NCBI RefSeq assembly: GCF_037081715.1
Contig: NZ_JAZDDH010000001.1
Location: 744,001-808,000 of the forward strand
Direction: 5' to 3'
Source of the DNA: Halalkalicoccus sp. CG83
Lineage (GTDB): Archaea; Halobacteriota; Halobacteria; Halobacteriales; Halalkalicoccaceae
DNA length: 64,000 nt
Under the pieces are notes generated by a model that was not told the DNA's origin, searched no databases, and was given only the letters and a program-made list of their open reading frames with translations. Below are positions 9,120-18,198 of the stretch, piece after piece. The position numbers and the translations under genes were made by a program. How positions within the stretch are numbered: the stretch's first letter is position 1; each line of letters starts with the position of its first letter.

Positions 9120-10205
9120 ATGGGTCGAGGACGGACGTTCTGGTTACTGCTTCCCGAGTCGGTCCGGCGACTTCCATTCGACCTCGCTGCGATACTCGTG
9201 CTGACCGTCCTGACGATCCTCGTTGCGACCGTCCCTGGTATTCGTGAGACGCCGCTTCGAATCGGTTTCGGATTGCTCTTCGTGTTGTTCTGTCCCGGCT
9301 ACGCACTCGTCGCCGCGCTGTTTCCCGAGGCGTCCACGCTGAGTGATGCTCCTCAAGAGTCGTCGGTCGATGATTCGGGGATCGACGGAATCGAGCGAGC
9401 CGCGCTGTCGTTCGGACTGAGCATCGCGATCGTGCCGCTCATCGGCCTCCTTTTGAACTTCACCCCTTGGGGGATCCGACTGGGTCCGATCCTCCTTTCG
9501 GTCGGCGGGTTCACGATCGTCGCATCGACCGTCGCAGCCGTCCGTCGGTGGTCGTTACCCGCTGAGGAGCGATTTACCGTTCCCTACCGGAACTGGCTCG
9601 CGACGACGAGGTCGGAGCTCTTCCAGCCCGAAACGAGGACTGACATGGTGCTGAACGTCCTTCTCGTCTGTGCGCTGTTGCTCGCGATGAGCAGTGTCGC
9701 GTACGCCGTTGCCGTTCCCCAAGAGGGTGAATCGTTCTCGGAGTTCTACCTCCTGACCGAGAACGCCGAGGGCGAACTCGTCGCCGATGACTACCCGACG
9801 GAGTTCGTCGCGGGTGAGTCCCAACCCCTGATCGTCGGGATCGAAAATCAGGAACATGAGACGACCGACTACACCGTCATCGTCCAACTCCAGGAGGTCG
9901 AACGGACTGCAAGCGAGGGCAACGAGACTAATGCCAACGCTACCAATGAGACTGGCGCGAATGTTACCGTCCGCAACCGCGAGCGCCTCGATACCTTCCG
10001 GACACAGCTCGAGCACGACGAGACGTGGCACCACGAACATCAGGTAACGCCCGAAACGACCGGCGAGGACCTGCGCTTGATGTACCTGCTGTACGTCGAT
10101 GACGTTCCGGAAAACCCGATGGAGGACAATGCGTACCGGACCGTCCATCTCTGGATCACGGTTGAGGACGCTGAGGCGAGTAGTGCGAATGAAACGAGTG
10201 AATAA
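9120..10205 (+). CDS. DUF1616 membrane protein
   Basis: The 361-residue protein matches the DUF1616 pattern known from haloarchaea: paired N-terminal helices separated by a short turn, then GLLFVLFCPGYALVAALFP, two more helices, and a fifth helix near residue 185. A hydrophilic extracellular domain of about 150 residues follows, rich in Asn-x-Thr sequons such as ETNANATNETGANVT. The outer domain resembles a beta-sandwich, so a surface role is likely. Its biochemical function is unknown. The gene is followed at 28 bp by the O-antigen-polymerase-like gene, and the two are probably one operon. GC-rich codon use contrasts with the AT-rich relics upstream. Confidence 0.85.
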   Translation: MGRGRTFWLLLPESVRRLPFDLAAILVLTVLTILVATVPGIRETPLRIGFGLLFVLFCPGYALVAALFPEASTLSDAPQESSVDDSGIDGIERAALSFGLSIAIVPLIGLLLNFTPWGIRLGPILLSVGGFTIVASTVAAVRRWSLPAEERFTVPYRNWLATTRSELFQPETRTDMVLNVLLVCALLLAMSSVAYAVAVPQEGESFSEFYLLTENAEGELVADDYPTEFVAGESQPLIVGIENQEHETTDYTVIVQLQEVERTASEGNETNANATNETGANVTVRNRERLDTFRTQLEHDETWHHEHQVTPETTGEDLRLMYLLYVDDVPENPMEDNAYRTVHLWITVEDAEASSANETSE

Positions 10206-10232
10206 GATGGTTCGTACAACTGGTTATCCCGA

Positions 10233-11378
10233 ATGGTAGATAGACCACAATGGGTTCGCCCGATGATCGCCCTGCTTTGCGTTCTGGGAAGCATCTGTGT
10301 TACCGTCTGGTTTCTTCCCTCGCAGACTGGGTACGTGATTTCGGGGTCGATGTTGGTAGTGGCGCTCGGATACGGCGTTCTGGTTGGTGTTCCCGTCCGA
10401 ACGGATCGCGTGTTTCTCGGACTGTTCGGGCTGTACTGGCTCCTGCTTGCCGGAAACTACCTCGTGACGAGGACCGAGCCTCTGTTGTTGTACGTCCTCG
10501 TCACGCCGATCGCCGTCGGCGCAACCGTTGTCGTTCTCCCCGAGTTCATCGAGGACGACCGAATGCTCTTTACGAAGCTTATCGTCGTGCTTAGCGTCGT
10601 TCTCACGATCATTGGGGTGGCGATGCTGGCGATGGAAACCCGAACCGAGCAGGAGCTATTCACCTACGTGGGTGATTCCGTTCTTGGTTACGAGGGGTAC
10701 CGAATCATCTCCCTGTTCGACTACTGGAACACGTATGGGTTCATGATGATGGTCGGGTTTCTGAGTACGCTGTACGTCTACCTAGAGGAACGTAGGCCGG
10801 TATGGGCTCTTTGTCTCGTCGTTGTATTCGTTGGGCTCGTACTGAGTGACGGTGATGCCTCATACGTCGGTGTTGGAGCGGGGGGGCTCGTATTAGTTGC
10901 TGGTTACAGTTTGTATGCTCTGGCCGGGTTCTTGATCCTTGGAGCGTTCGGCGCGGGGGCGATGCTCTGGACGGGACAGCTCCAAACCCTGCTAGAATCC
11001 GGACTGACGGGCCGAGTATTGCTTTGGGAAGCATCGATTCGCCGTCTGCAGGACGACCCATATGTCGGCATTGGGTTCAAGGATAATGCTGCAGAGATCT
11101 ACCCGTACAGTGACTGGCCGAATCCCGCGGGCACGCACAACTCCTACATCCACATTCTGCTAAATACTGGTGTCATCGCTGGGACCGTCTATCTCCTCGC
11201 ACTCGGATACGGAGCACTTCGGTCGTTCTGGATCGTCTCTTCAACGTGGGATCTGTACGTAGTAGGGACGTTAACGGCCATTCTCGTCCATATGTGCTTT
11301 GAGTCGGTAACGTTGGGTGGGTTGAGTATGACTTCGGTGTTTCTCGGTCTCTATCTCGGTCTTGGACTGCGTAACTAA
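10233..11378 (+). CDS. O-antigen ligase/polymerase-like membrane protein
   Basis: The 381-residue protein has about ten membrane helices. A large loop in the C-terminal third carries GRVLLWEASIRRLQDDP and GTHNSYIHILLNTGVI, the hallmark of the O-antigen ligase/Wzy family (a conserved His-Asn in the outer loop). Members join or polymerise undecaprenyl- or dolichol-linked glycans on the outer face of the membrane. Together with the flippases at 4035 and 21959 this gives a Wzx/Wzy-like set for a surface polymer. The sugar it handles cannot be told. Another membrane glycosylation enzyme is a less likely alternative, because the His-Asn loop fits well. Confidence 0.85.
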   Translation: MVDRPQWVRPMIALLCVLGSICVTVWFLPSQTGYVISGSMLVVALGYGVLVGVPVRTDRVFLGLFGLYWLLLAGNYLVTRTEPLLLYVLVTPIAVGATVVVLPEFIEDDRMLFTKLIVVLSVVLTIIGVAMLAMETRTEQELFTYVGDSVLGYEGYRIISLFDYWNTYGFMMMVGFLSTLYVYLEERRPVWALCLVVVFVGLVLSDGDASYVGVGAGGLVLVAGYSLYALAGFLILGAFGAGAMLWTGQLQTLLESGLTGRVLLWEASIRRLQDDPYVGIGFKDNAAEIYPYSDWPNPAGTHNSYIHILLNTGVIAGTVYLLALGYGALRSFWIVSSTWDLYVVGTLTAILVHMCFESVTLGGLSMTSVFLGLYLGLGLRN

Positions 11379-11618
11379 GTTAAACAAATCGTCTTGGAAC
11401 TTAGTAAATCGAGTGAAATTGCATAATTACATACCTATCACATACATGTTTATACGAAAATACTTTCGTGCTAGTTCGTCTCTGGAGGTCTATGGAGGAG
11501 ATGAGCATGGGGGGAGGTATTAGAAATTCTAGATTGGGGGCAAAGAGATCAGTTCGATTACTAACGGAATCACTACCGAACGAATCCCTCTGAAATATAG
11601 CACCATTCTAATCAATTA

Positions 11619-12839
11619 ATGCCGAGTAATAATCAACCGAGACAACGAGCCGTACCTGATCAATTACCCGTCGAACAGGCGTCTGCCGATGAACTCCTCG
11701 TAGGGGCGAACAGTGCTATTACCCCACAGTTGAGCATCGTAATGCCGACGCTCAACGAAGAAGAAGGAATCAGCAAGTGTATTGATCGGATCCGGACCTC
11801 GATTGAGCGATTAGGTCTTCCAGCTGAGATCATCGTCAGCGACAGCTCGACCGATCGTACTTCCGAGATTGCGGAGGAAATGGGGGCGATCGTCGTCACG
11901 CCCGACCAGCCGGGCTACGGGTACGCGTACCGGTACGCCTTCGAGCGCACCCGCGGGGAGTACATCGTGATCGGGGACGCCGACACGACCTACGACTTCG
12001 AGGATATTCCACGCTTGTTCGAAAAACTCGAGGAGGAGGACGCTGATCTGGTTATGGGAAGCCGGCTCGGCGGCGAGATCAAGCCTGGCGCCATGCCTCC
12101 CTTACACCAATACCTCGGCAATCCACTACTCACGAAATTCTTGAATGTCTTCTACGACGCCGGCGTTAGCGACGCCCACAGCGGCTTTCGAATCATTCGG
12201 CGCGACTCGTTGGAGGCGCTCAATCTGAAGACAGATGGTATGGAATTCGCGAGCGAGATGATCATGGAGGCCGGGGCGAAGGACATGAAGATCGTTGAGG
12301 TTCCGATCACGTATCATGAACGCGAGGGTGAGGCGAATCTTGAGAGCTTCAAAGACGGATGGCGCCACGTCCGGTTCATGCTCGTGAACGCGCCGGGATA
12401 TCTGTTTTCTGTACCAGGGCTTGTTTTGAGTGTGTGTGGTCTTATGATAATGGGGATCACAACTATTGGAGTTTCTATCTCAGGTATCACTCCCGGTGTT
12501 CACTCCATGATTGCTGGTAGTCTATTAACGATCGTCGGGTATCAGGTGATCACTCTCGGTGTGTTCGCCACAGTTACCAGCGATCCTATTCAGAAACCGA
12601 CTGATCCAATAACAACATGGGCGCTTGAAAACATCGGCCTGGAGCGGGGAGCAGCAGTCGGAATCGGTATTTTCGCCATTGGCGCAATCACTGCCATCTA
12701 TCTAATCAGTGAATGGATCCTCTCCGGATTTACTGAATTGCCTTTTACCCCTCTGTCACTTGCTGCGTTTACTGCGATCGTTATTGGACTCCAAACTACC
12801 TTTTCTTCCTTTTTCTTGAGTATGGTTAATAGTGATTAA
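11619..12839 (+). CDS. GT2 glycosyltransferase, polyprenyl-phosphate sugar synthase type
   Basis: The 406-residue protein has an N-terminal GT-A domain with LSIVMPTLNEEEGI near residue 40, the acidic metal motif GDADTTYDF near 125, and DAHSGFRIIRRD. Four C-terminal membrane helices follow from about residue 265. This architecture is that of dolichol-phosphate glucosyl/mannosyltransferases such as the AglJ/AglD group: the domain transfers a sugar from a nucleotide donor to a lipid phosphate at the inner membrane face. It probably starts or charges lipid carriers for the glycan made here. The GC-rich start and AT-rich end of the gene differ visibly, which hints at a recombined C-terminus. Confidence 0.88.
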   Translation: MPSNNQPRQRAVPDQLPVEQASADELLVGANSAITPQLSIVMPTLNEEEGISKCIDRIRTSIERLGLPAEIIVSDSSTDRTSEIAEEMGAIVVTPDQPGYGYAYRYAFERTRGEYIVIGDADTTYDFEDIPRLFEKLEEEDADLVMGSRLGGEIKPGAMPPLHQYLGNPLLTKFLNVFYDAGVSDAHSGFRIIRRDSLEALNLKTDGMEFASEMIMEAGAKDMKIVEVPITYHEREGEANLESFKDGWRHVRFMLVNAPGYLFSVPGLVLSVCGLMIMGITTIGVSISGITPGVHSMIAGSLLTIVGYQVITLGVFATVTSDPIQKPTDPITTWALENIGLERGAAVGIGIFAIGAITAIYLISEWILSGFTELPFTPLSLAAFTAIVIGLQTTFSSFFLSMVNSD

Positions 12840-12851
12840 AGGATCAAGAAC

Positions 12852-14297
12852 TCAAAGGTATCCTAAATCTTCCAATCGTTGTTGTGTACCTCCAGATATG
12901 TCTACATCTCCGGATTCTTGATTCTGCTCGAATGACGCTAACCAATTATCCAGTGTGACCGCATATTCCTCGTATATATCCTTCTTCTCCTCATAGATAT
13001 CTGTTTGTTCTTTAGGATCGGTTCTGATATCATACAATTCGGACAATCCGTCAGACCCTCTGATTATTTTGTAATTCTGTGTCCGTAAAGCGCGGAGTCG
13101 CCGGTCATATGCATAGACTCGCTCTGGTACATGATCCATCTGTTCTTCTAAGGACTCTATGCTCGGTTGAGGTCCCATATACTCCGCAACTATCTGATCT
13201 CTCCTTTCATCATTATCTGGATGAAGAGAAATACTCTGCTCACTTTTAACCTCCTTCCCTACGAGATCTACAATCGTATTATATATGTCGTGTATTTGAA
13301 CGAGATCTTCAATCGTTTTGCCCTTCTGGAATGGTCCTCCACAAATCATCAAGGGTACATGGAGTAGACTATCATATAACGAATATTGATGATCCATCAG
13401 ATTATGATGGCCAATATTCTCGCCGTGATCGCCAACCAATATAAATATCGTCTTCTCCCACTCATTCTCTTCTTGCAGATTCTGTTTCAACTCTAGGAGT
13501 TTACTATCTAAGTAAGAGATCTCTCCTCGATATAGCCCTCTAAGTGCTTCAAAATCACGCTCGGTCATTTCGAGATTCCCTGTCACATATTCCCAGGGGC
13601 GCTGTGGTACAGCCATTGCATCCTCATAGGAGATAGTGTCGGGCAGATACTTCTCTGCATATTTCTGTGGTGGTTGATAGTCTAAATGCGGTTCAAGATA
13701 ATTTATAAACATGAAGAATGGGTTTGTGTTATCTCTATTTTCTAAATAGTTTCTAATGAGAGCATTTGTTCTATCCGCTCCATAGTCATTTCTCCGGTAC
13801 AAATACTGCCCGTACAGTGCGTTTACGATATTTTTGTGTATCTCTCCGTTAATCAGTCCGTTTAGTGCTCCTTTTATCTGGTCAATCCCATTTTTTGTTA
13901 AGGCTATCTCTCCAAAATCCGTATTAGTTTTCAAATATTGCCATACTTTAATAAACTCATCAAATCCCTGATCGAATCCAAACTCATCTGTTATCCAAGC
14001 ATTGTTCGTTACTCCTACTGTACTATATCCTGATTCTTGTAGTATTTCCGCAATTGTCTTGTAGCTGTCACCGAGATATTTATGCTCTGCATGAGCACCG
14101 TGCTTTGACGGATACCGCCCTGTGAACAGTGAACCATGTGATGGAAGCGTCCAGGGAGCCGGGGCGAACGCGTTTGTATACTTTTGCCCATTTTCCTCAA
14201 GAAACGAAAAGAACGTCCTGTTTTCATGCTGGGTTACGAAGTGGACATCATCAGCACGAGCAGTATCCATTACACATAAGATGATGTTATTTCCCAT
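12852..14297 (-). CDS. Sulfatase-like enzyme with Thr nucleophile
   Basis: Counting from the ATG at 14297, which puts MGNNIILCVMDTARAD at the N-terminus, the protein has 481 residues; an upstream ATG at 14324 adds nine unlikely residues. The core loop APAPWTLPSHGSLFTG puts Thr50 where sulfatases have the formylglycine Cys, and His54 in place of the Arg. A metal motif LVGDHGENIGHHNLMDHQ lies in the second half. It is a close relative of the protein at 23889-25331 and also ends with LEDLGYL. It should act on phosphate or phosphoglycerol groups more likely than on sulfate, by family rule. The gene is AT-rich and convergent with the GT2 gene 13 bp away. Confidence 0.85.
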   Translation of the reverse strand: MGNNIILCVMDTARADDVHFVTQHENRTFFSFLEENGQKYTNAFAPAPWTLPSHGSLFTGRYPSKHGAHAEHKYLGDSYKTIAEILQESGYSTVGVTNNAWITDEFGFDQGFDEFIKVWQYLKTNTDFGEIALTKNGIDQIKGALNGLINGEIHKNIVNALYGQYLYRRNDYGADRTNALIRNYLENRDNTNPFFMFINYLEPHLDYQPPQKYAEKYLPDTISYEDAMAVPQRPWEYVTGNLEMTERDFEALRGLYRGEISYLDSKLLELKQNLQEENEWEKTIFILVGDHGENIGHHNLMDHQYSLYDSLLHVPLMICGGPFQKGKTIEDLVQIHDIYNTIVDLVGKEVKSEQSISLHPDNDERRDQIVAEYMGPQPSIESLEEQMDHVPERVYAYDRRLRALRTQNYKIIRGSDGLSELYDIRTDPKEQTDIYEEKKDIYEEYAVTLDNWLASFEQNQESGDVDISGGTQQRLEDLGYL

Positions 14298-14646
14298 ACT
14301 CTCACTACCAGTTATAGACATCAACGAAGCACCTAATGATATAACTGGCGGTAAGATGTAAGACTGACTATCTATTGAATGTAATTCCAGAAAGAAAAAA
14401 TCACCAGATATTCAGTTCTATATAAAATATCCCAAAATTTACGGAAGGAGTAACGATTCAGAATACGACGCTCAGAGACGCCTGATTCGACAAAATACTT
14501 ATTGCAACCACCACTATACGAAGAATATAGTGAATAGACAACATATAAAACCTCGGACTGAAGTAATTATCTCATGAAACTTTCAATTTTGATTACGGTT
14601 ACGGTGATGTCGATTATATGATCTGTAGCGCTTGGTCGATTAATAA
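14298..14646. other. AT-rich divergent intergenic region
   Basis: No gene is seen between the divergent sulfatase-like and GT4 genes. The stretch is AT-rich with several TATA-like runs and should hold both promoters; I cannot choose one box with confidence. Confidence 0.35.
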
Positions 14647-15792
14647 ATGAGCGTTGATCACGTCTTCCTGTGCAGCGACTACCTTCAACCGTCCGGGGGT
14701 GGTGTCGAGACTGTCGTAGAGAATCTCGCGCGGGGCTATGCGGAGCGCGGGATCGAGGTCACTGTCTTTTCACTCATGGACGATACGACGCCGTTGCTGG
14801 CCAACGCTCCCAGTATTGACGTCTATCGGTCAAACACTCTCTCAATGACCGAGACGTTCGGAGTGCAGGCGCAGCTTTCGCCACGCGCCGTGGTCGACCT
14901 CGCAAGACTGATTCGCTCAGCGGATCCTGATATTGTTCACCTTCATAATCGATACTTCTTCACGACCGTATTAGGCGCACTGCTGAAGAGTGTTCGAGTG
15001 ACCAAGGCGCCACTTGTCGTGACGTGTCATCTTGGGAAGATGGATTCGATGGGTGGTACCGGCGGATTGGCTGCTCGCCTGTACGATCGGACAATTGCCC
15101 GTGGCGTGTTGGGTGCTGCCGACGCTTGTATCGGTGTGAGCAACGCCGTTGCGAAACACGCACTTTCGATGGGTGCACCAAAGGGGGCGACGTACTCGGT
15201 CCCCAATGCCGTCGATACGGAGATGTTCATGCCAAGTAATGGATTGGATTCCAGTCGTCGAATTCTCTTTGTTGGCCGACTGATCGAGAATAAAGGACCA
15301 GTCAGATTGCTGAATGCGATGCCAGCCATTCTTGCAGACCACCCTGATGCCGAGGCTTGGTTCGTGGGTGAAGGGCCGCTTCGCGAGCATCTCGAACATT
15401 GCGCGCGTGAATCCGGTGTTGACCACGCCGTTCGATTTCTCGGTCGCGTGGAATCAGTCAATGAAATAATGCAGCAGACGGATGTATTTTGTCGCCCCTC
15501 TACAACCGAGGGAATGCCCCTTACCGTACTTGAAGCGATGGCTTGCGGACTGCCACCGGTCGTAACATCCGTGGGGGGCGTCTCAGAAATAGTCGATAAC
15601 GGTGAGACTGGCATTCTCTTGACTAATGGATGCCCTAACGACATTTCTCAGGCTATCTCGGAATTATTCGCGAAACCCGAGCAGCTGGCTGTAATGGGGC
15701 GATCGGCCCGCAAACAGGTTGCTAATAGCCATACATGGGAGCAACGAACGAAGGCAGTGTTAGACATCTATGACTCTGTTGTTCACAGGTAG
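14647..15792 (+). CDS. GT4-family glycosyltransferase
   Basis: The 381-residue protein has the two Rossmann halves of GT-B enzymes. The N-terminal half contains SGGGVETVVENLARGYAERG (acceptor-side glycine loop) and the C-terminal half RRILFVGRLIENKGP, VGEGPLREHLE and the donor-binding EGMPLTVLEAMACGLP with the conserved Glu pair. It should move a sugar from a nucleotide donor onto a growing lipid-linked glycan in the cytoplasm. It has no membrane helix. The gene is flanked by noncoding AT-rich DNA and is not in an operon with its neighbours. The donor sugar is unknown. Confidence 0.9.
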   Translation: MSVDHVFLCSDYLQPSGGGVETVVENLARGYAERGIEVTVFSLMDDTTPLLANAPSIDVYRSNTLSMTETFGVQAQLSPRAVVDLARLIRSADPDIVHLHNRYFFTTVLGALLKSVRVTKAPLVVTCHLGKMDSMGGTGGLAARLYDRTIARGVLGAADACIGVSNAVAKHALSMGAPKGATYSVPNAVDTEMFMPSNGLDSSRRILFVGRLIENKGPVRLLNAMPAILADHPDAEAWFVGEGPLREHLEHCARESGVDHAVRFLGRVESVNEIMQQTDVFCRPSTTEGMPLTVLEAMACGLPPVVTSVGGVSEIVDNGETGILLTNGCPNDISQAISELFAKPEQLAVMGRSARKQVANSHTWEQRTKAVLDIYDSVVHR

Positions 15793-16077
15793 GCGATGAT
15801 CGTGCGTTTATTGACTCCTATCGGATAAATTAATGGATATTCCTTCGTCTCTTGTAGAAAGAGAGTCTGGTGTTGAACGTGGTAAAATAGTCAATAAAGA
15901 TGATATAGATGATAAGACGGTGGAATTATAGAAACAGCTTGTAAATTAGCTCGGTTCATGCCACAATTATGCCATCTGAATCCTTCTGTTCACTATAACT
16001 AACGATGATATGACAGATGCAAGTATACCTCGAAGGATCTGCTTCGAGTAGACTGAGTCAGTACACTTGATGACAGC

Positions 16078-16368
16078 TTCTGGCCGGAGAATGAACTGAC
16101 CTTCGACGACGGGGCACCGTTTAACGAGAGCGTTGTGTCCGGCGAATCGATCGCGGTCGCCGGGCTGGTCATTTCCTTCGGCAACAACCACGCGAACGCG
16201 CTGGCGAGAGCATGGCTATCAGCGAAGGGGCAGAGGTCCTACCCTTAGATCCCTCCGAACACTAGATGGAAATGGTTGAACAGCTGCAGGTATCCCTGAC
16301 TTCGATGCCGAAGTCAGATTGGTTGTACAGTTTGAAGAGTTGATCCGTGACATCTATCAGTACTCCCG
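16078..16368 (+). pseudogene. Unidentified decayed gene fragment
   Basis: The plus strand reads plausibly as WPENELTFDDGAPFNESVV, then SGESIAVAGLVISFGNNHAN, then after a frame change DFDAEVRLVVQFEELIRDI to a stop at about 16366. There is no start codon, and the sense breaks between the blocks. I do not recognise the family. The stretch 15793-16077 before it shows nothing coding. Confidence 0.4.
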
Positions 16369-16400
16369 ATAGAATGATAACATCTGATGAACGTTCTGCT

Positions 16401-17162
16401 CTACAGCCCGCGGAGGTCTGGATGGTTTTCATCCTCAACCTCGCCCGTGAACACAGCGTCCCGATACGCCTGCCAGTCAGCGTGTCGAACGACGATGCGG
16501 ACGGGGATCTCGTCCAATTCTATGATCCGCGCACAGAAAAATCGATGACGCCCATCCAGAAAGATGACCTCCCCGTCACGCCCGATTGCCACGCGTACCT
16601 CGTCGATCCCGACGGGAAGGCCACCAATATTCTCGATTCGCCCATTCTGGTCAGCTAATTCACGTTGCGAGCGATAGCCGTGTTCCTGCAAATCGGTATA
16701 GAGTTGATCCGTTTTCTCTAAACTGCGCTCAAACTCGTTGAGGTCGGTATAACCCCAGATCCCGCGATACTCGTCTTCGTTGATCCGTTCCTCTGCAATG
16801 GCGTACGCTTCCGTATCCTCCCAGTCGATGCCGTGATCGAAATGCTGTACGAACGATCTATATCCGTAATATTCCTCAAGGTCCTCGGTATTGCGATCCC
16901 AGTTACCGCCCTTCACGTAGCACCCAAATAGCGGCTGGTTACCATGTGTGATGAGCGAGTCGATCCGCTGAGGGTCAACCCAGGTAGGCTCTAGCGGATC
17001 GGGGACAGCAGAATACTCCCGATACTGCCACCACGCCGTCGTCACAACGAACACCCACATACAGCGTTCATAGACGCTTCGGATTGCCCGATTGATGAGT
17101 GGGTTCGACTTAAGAAGCCGAAAGCCGAGATTCTCGACGGGCGTGGGAATGGTTGGGGCCAT
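16401..17162 (-). CDS. ParB/Srx-like fold protein of haloarchaeal glycan loci
   Basis: The 253-residue soluble protein ends in GIDEVRVAIGRDGEVIFLDG, then RHRFFCARIIELDEIPVRIV, which resembles the nucleotide-binding core of ParB/sulfiredoxin-like domains (an xDGRHR motif followed by an aliphatic strand). The N-terminal half has many Trp and Tyr residues. Proteins of this type are common in haloarchaeal polysaccharide clusters, but no reaction is established to my knowledge. It is transcribed alone, with an AT-rich upstream region. The start MAPTIPTPVENLG is the first ATG in frame. Confidence 0.7.
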   Translation of the reverse strand: MAPTIPTPVENLGFRLLKSNPLINRAIRSVYERCMWVFVVTTAWWQYREYSAVPDPLEPTWVDPQRIDSLITHGNQPLFGCYVKGGNWDRNTEDLEEYYGYRSFVQHFDHGIDWEDTEAYAIAEERINEDEYRGIWGYTDLNEFERSLEKTDQLYTDLQEHGYRSQRELADQNGRIENIGGLPVGIDEVRVAIGRDGEVIFLDGRHRFFCARIIELDEIPVRIVVRHADWQAYRDAVFTGEVEDENHPDLRGL

Positions 17163-17455
17163 AGGATTATTTATTCTCCTTGAGATTGATGATCGTATCT
17201 GACATTCTCCAAATACAATCTACCATCCTCTCCAAATGCTTGCCGTTGGTGTTGACGATATAAATAACAATACTGATAACTCTGATGTCGATCATGCCTT
17301 TAAGACTCTATCCCATTCCACAGAAGACAAGATCCGTCAAACAGTTTTCGATCCGTCGGATCTTGCGTATTATTACAACCTAAAACCTCATAGATGGCTG
17401 ACCATGGGTTAATAAAAAAATTGAATTCTGTGTAGAAAATATGATGACTTCTCAT
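17163..17455. other. AT-rich intergenic DNA
   Basis: Nothing coding is seen. An 8-bp inverted pair AAGATCCG/CGGATCTT stands 20 bp apart near 17320-17360; it could be a terminator or chance. Confidence 0.3.
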
Positions 17456-17860
17456 CTGCCCTGTCTAGTTCAGGGTGTTTGAAGAGTGATCAGGCCTATG
17501 AGATCTATCCGTGGAACTCACAAACCTACTCAGAGAAACGTTAGACTTGAATTGTGAAGAGATTTGGAGAACGAGTATCCGGCAGGACGTTCGGAGTACA
17601 TTTCCATTGATAGGGCTCTCATTTCGAGAAGCCGTCGCAGTGTTTGATTTACTTGGTCTTGACCGCTCTTACGGGATGATTTAGCGCTGATGCACACGCT
17701 TTCAAAATCCCAAAGCAATCCGCTGATGGTAGAGCCATCGCAGGTCACGGTTAACTAAAAACAAATCAAGGTTAACGGCGACAAAAGTGGCTTAATGCAG
17801 CGAAATCAAATCCTGTTTAATATACTTCAGTTCGGGGATAGCAGTAGTAGTCGACAAAGT
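17456..17860 (+). mobile_element. Decayed IS6-like (ISH-type) transposase remnant
   Basis: A terminal motif CCTGTCTAGTTCAGGG at about 17461 resembles the end GGCACTGTCTAGTTCAG at 44210. Inward, the plus strand reads REAVAVFDLLGLDRSYG and, after stops, LMVEPSQVTVN, a stop, then KQIKVNGDK, which match the DDE transposases of the IS6-like haloarchaeal group (first Asp region VDEKQIKV). Several stops and frame changes show it is dead. The 3' part and the second end cannot be placed. Confidence 0.55.
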
Positions 17861-18198
17861 CATCTCTTGAATCGTTAGCCATCCTAGAACAGCAATACCT
17901 GGAATTTGTGACTCAGTATCGAACTGGGGTCGTGGCAGGAGACTGTCTTATCCATATCCGGATCGCAGGGCCAAATTCATTAGAATTATTTATTTTAGTT
18001 CATAGATTGCTTGTGAGAGATCATCAACAGCACCAGATGTGTTTACCCAATACGATAAACGGTACTGGCGATAAAGATGTAGGATAGACTATCTCTACAA
18101 TGCAAATCCGAAAAGAAGAACACAGATTACCGGGTATCTATTTCTATGCATAAGGTTCCTCGAATGCAGATTTATAATAGCAGTAGGAACCAATATAA
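17861..18198. other. Intergenic DNA upstream of a GT4 gene
   Basis: No gene is seen. The last 60 bp are very AT-rich and include TTTATAATAG at about 18171-18180, a candidate TATA box about 20 bp before the start at 18199. Confidence 0.4.
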
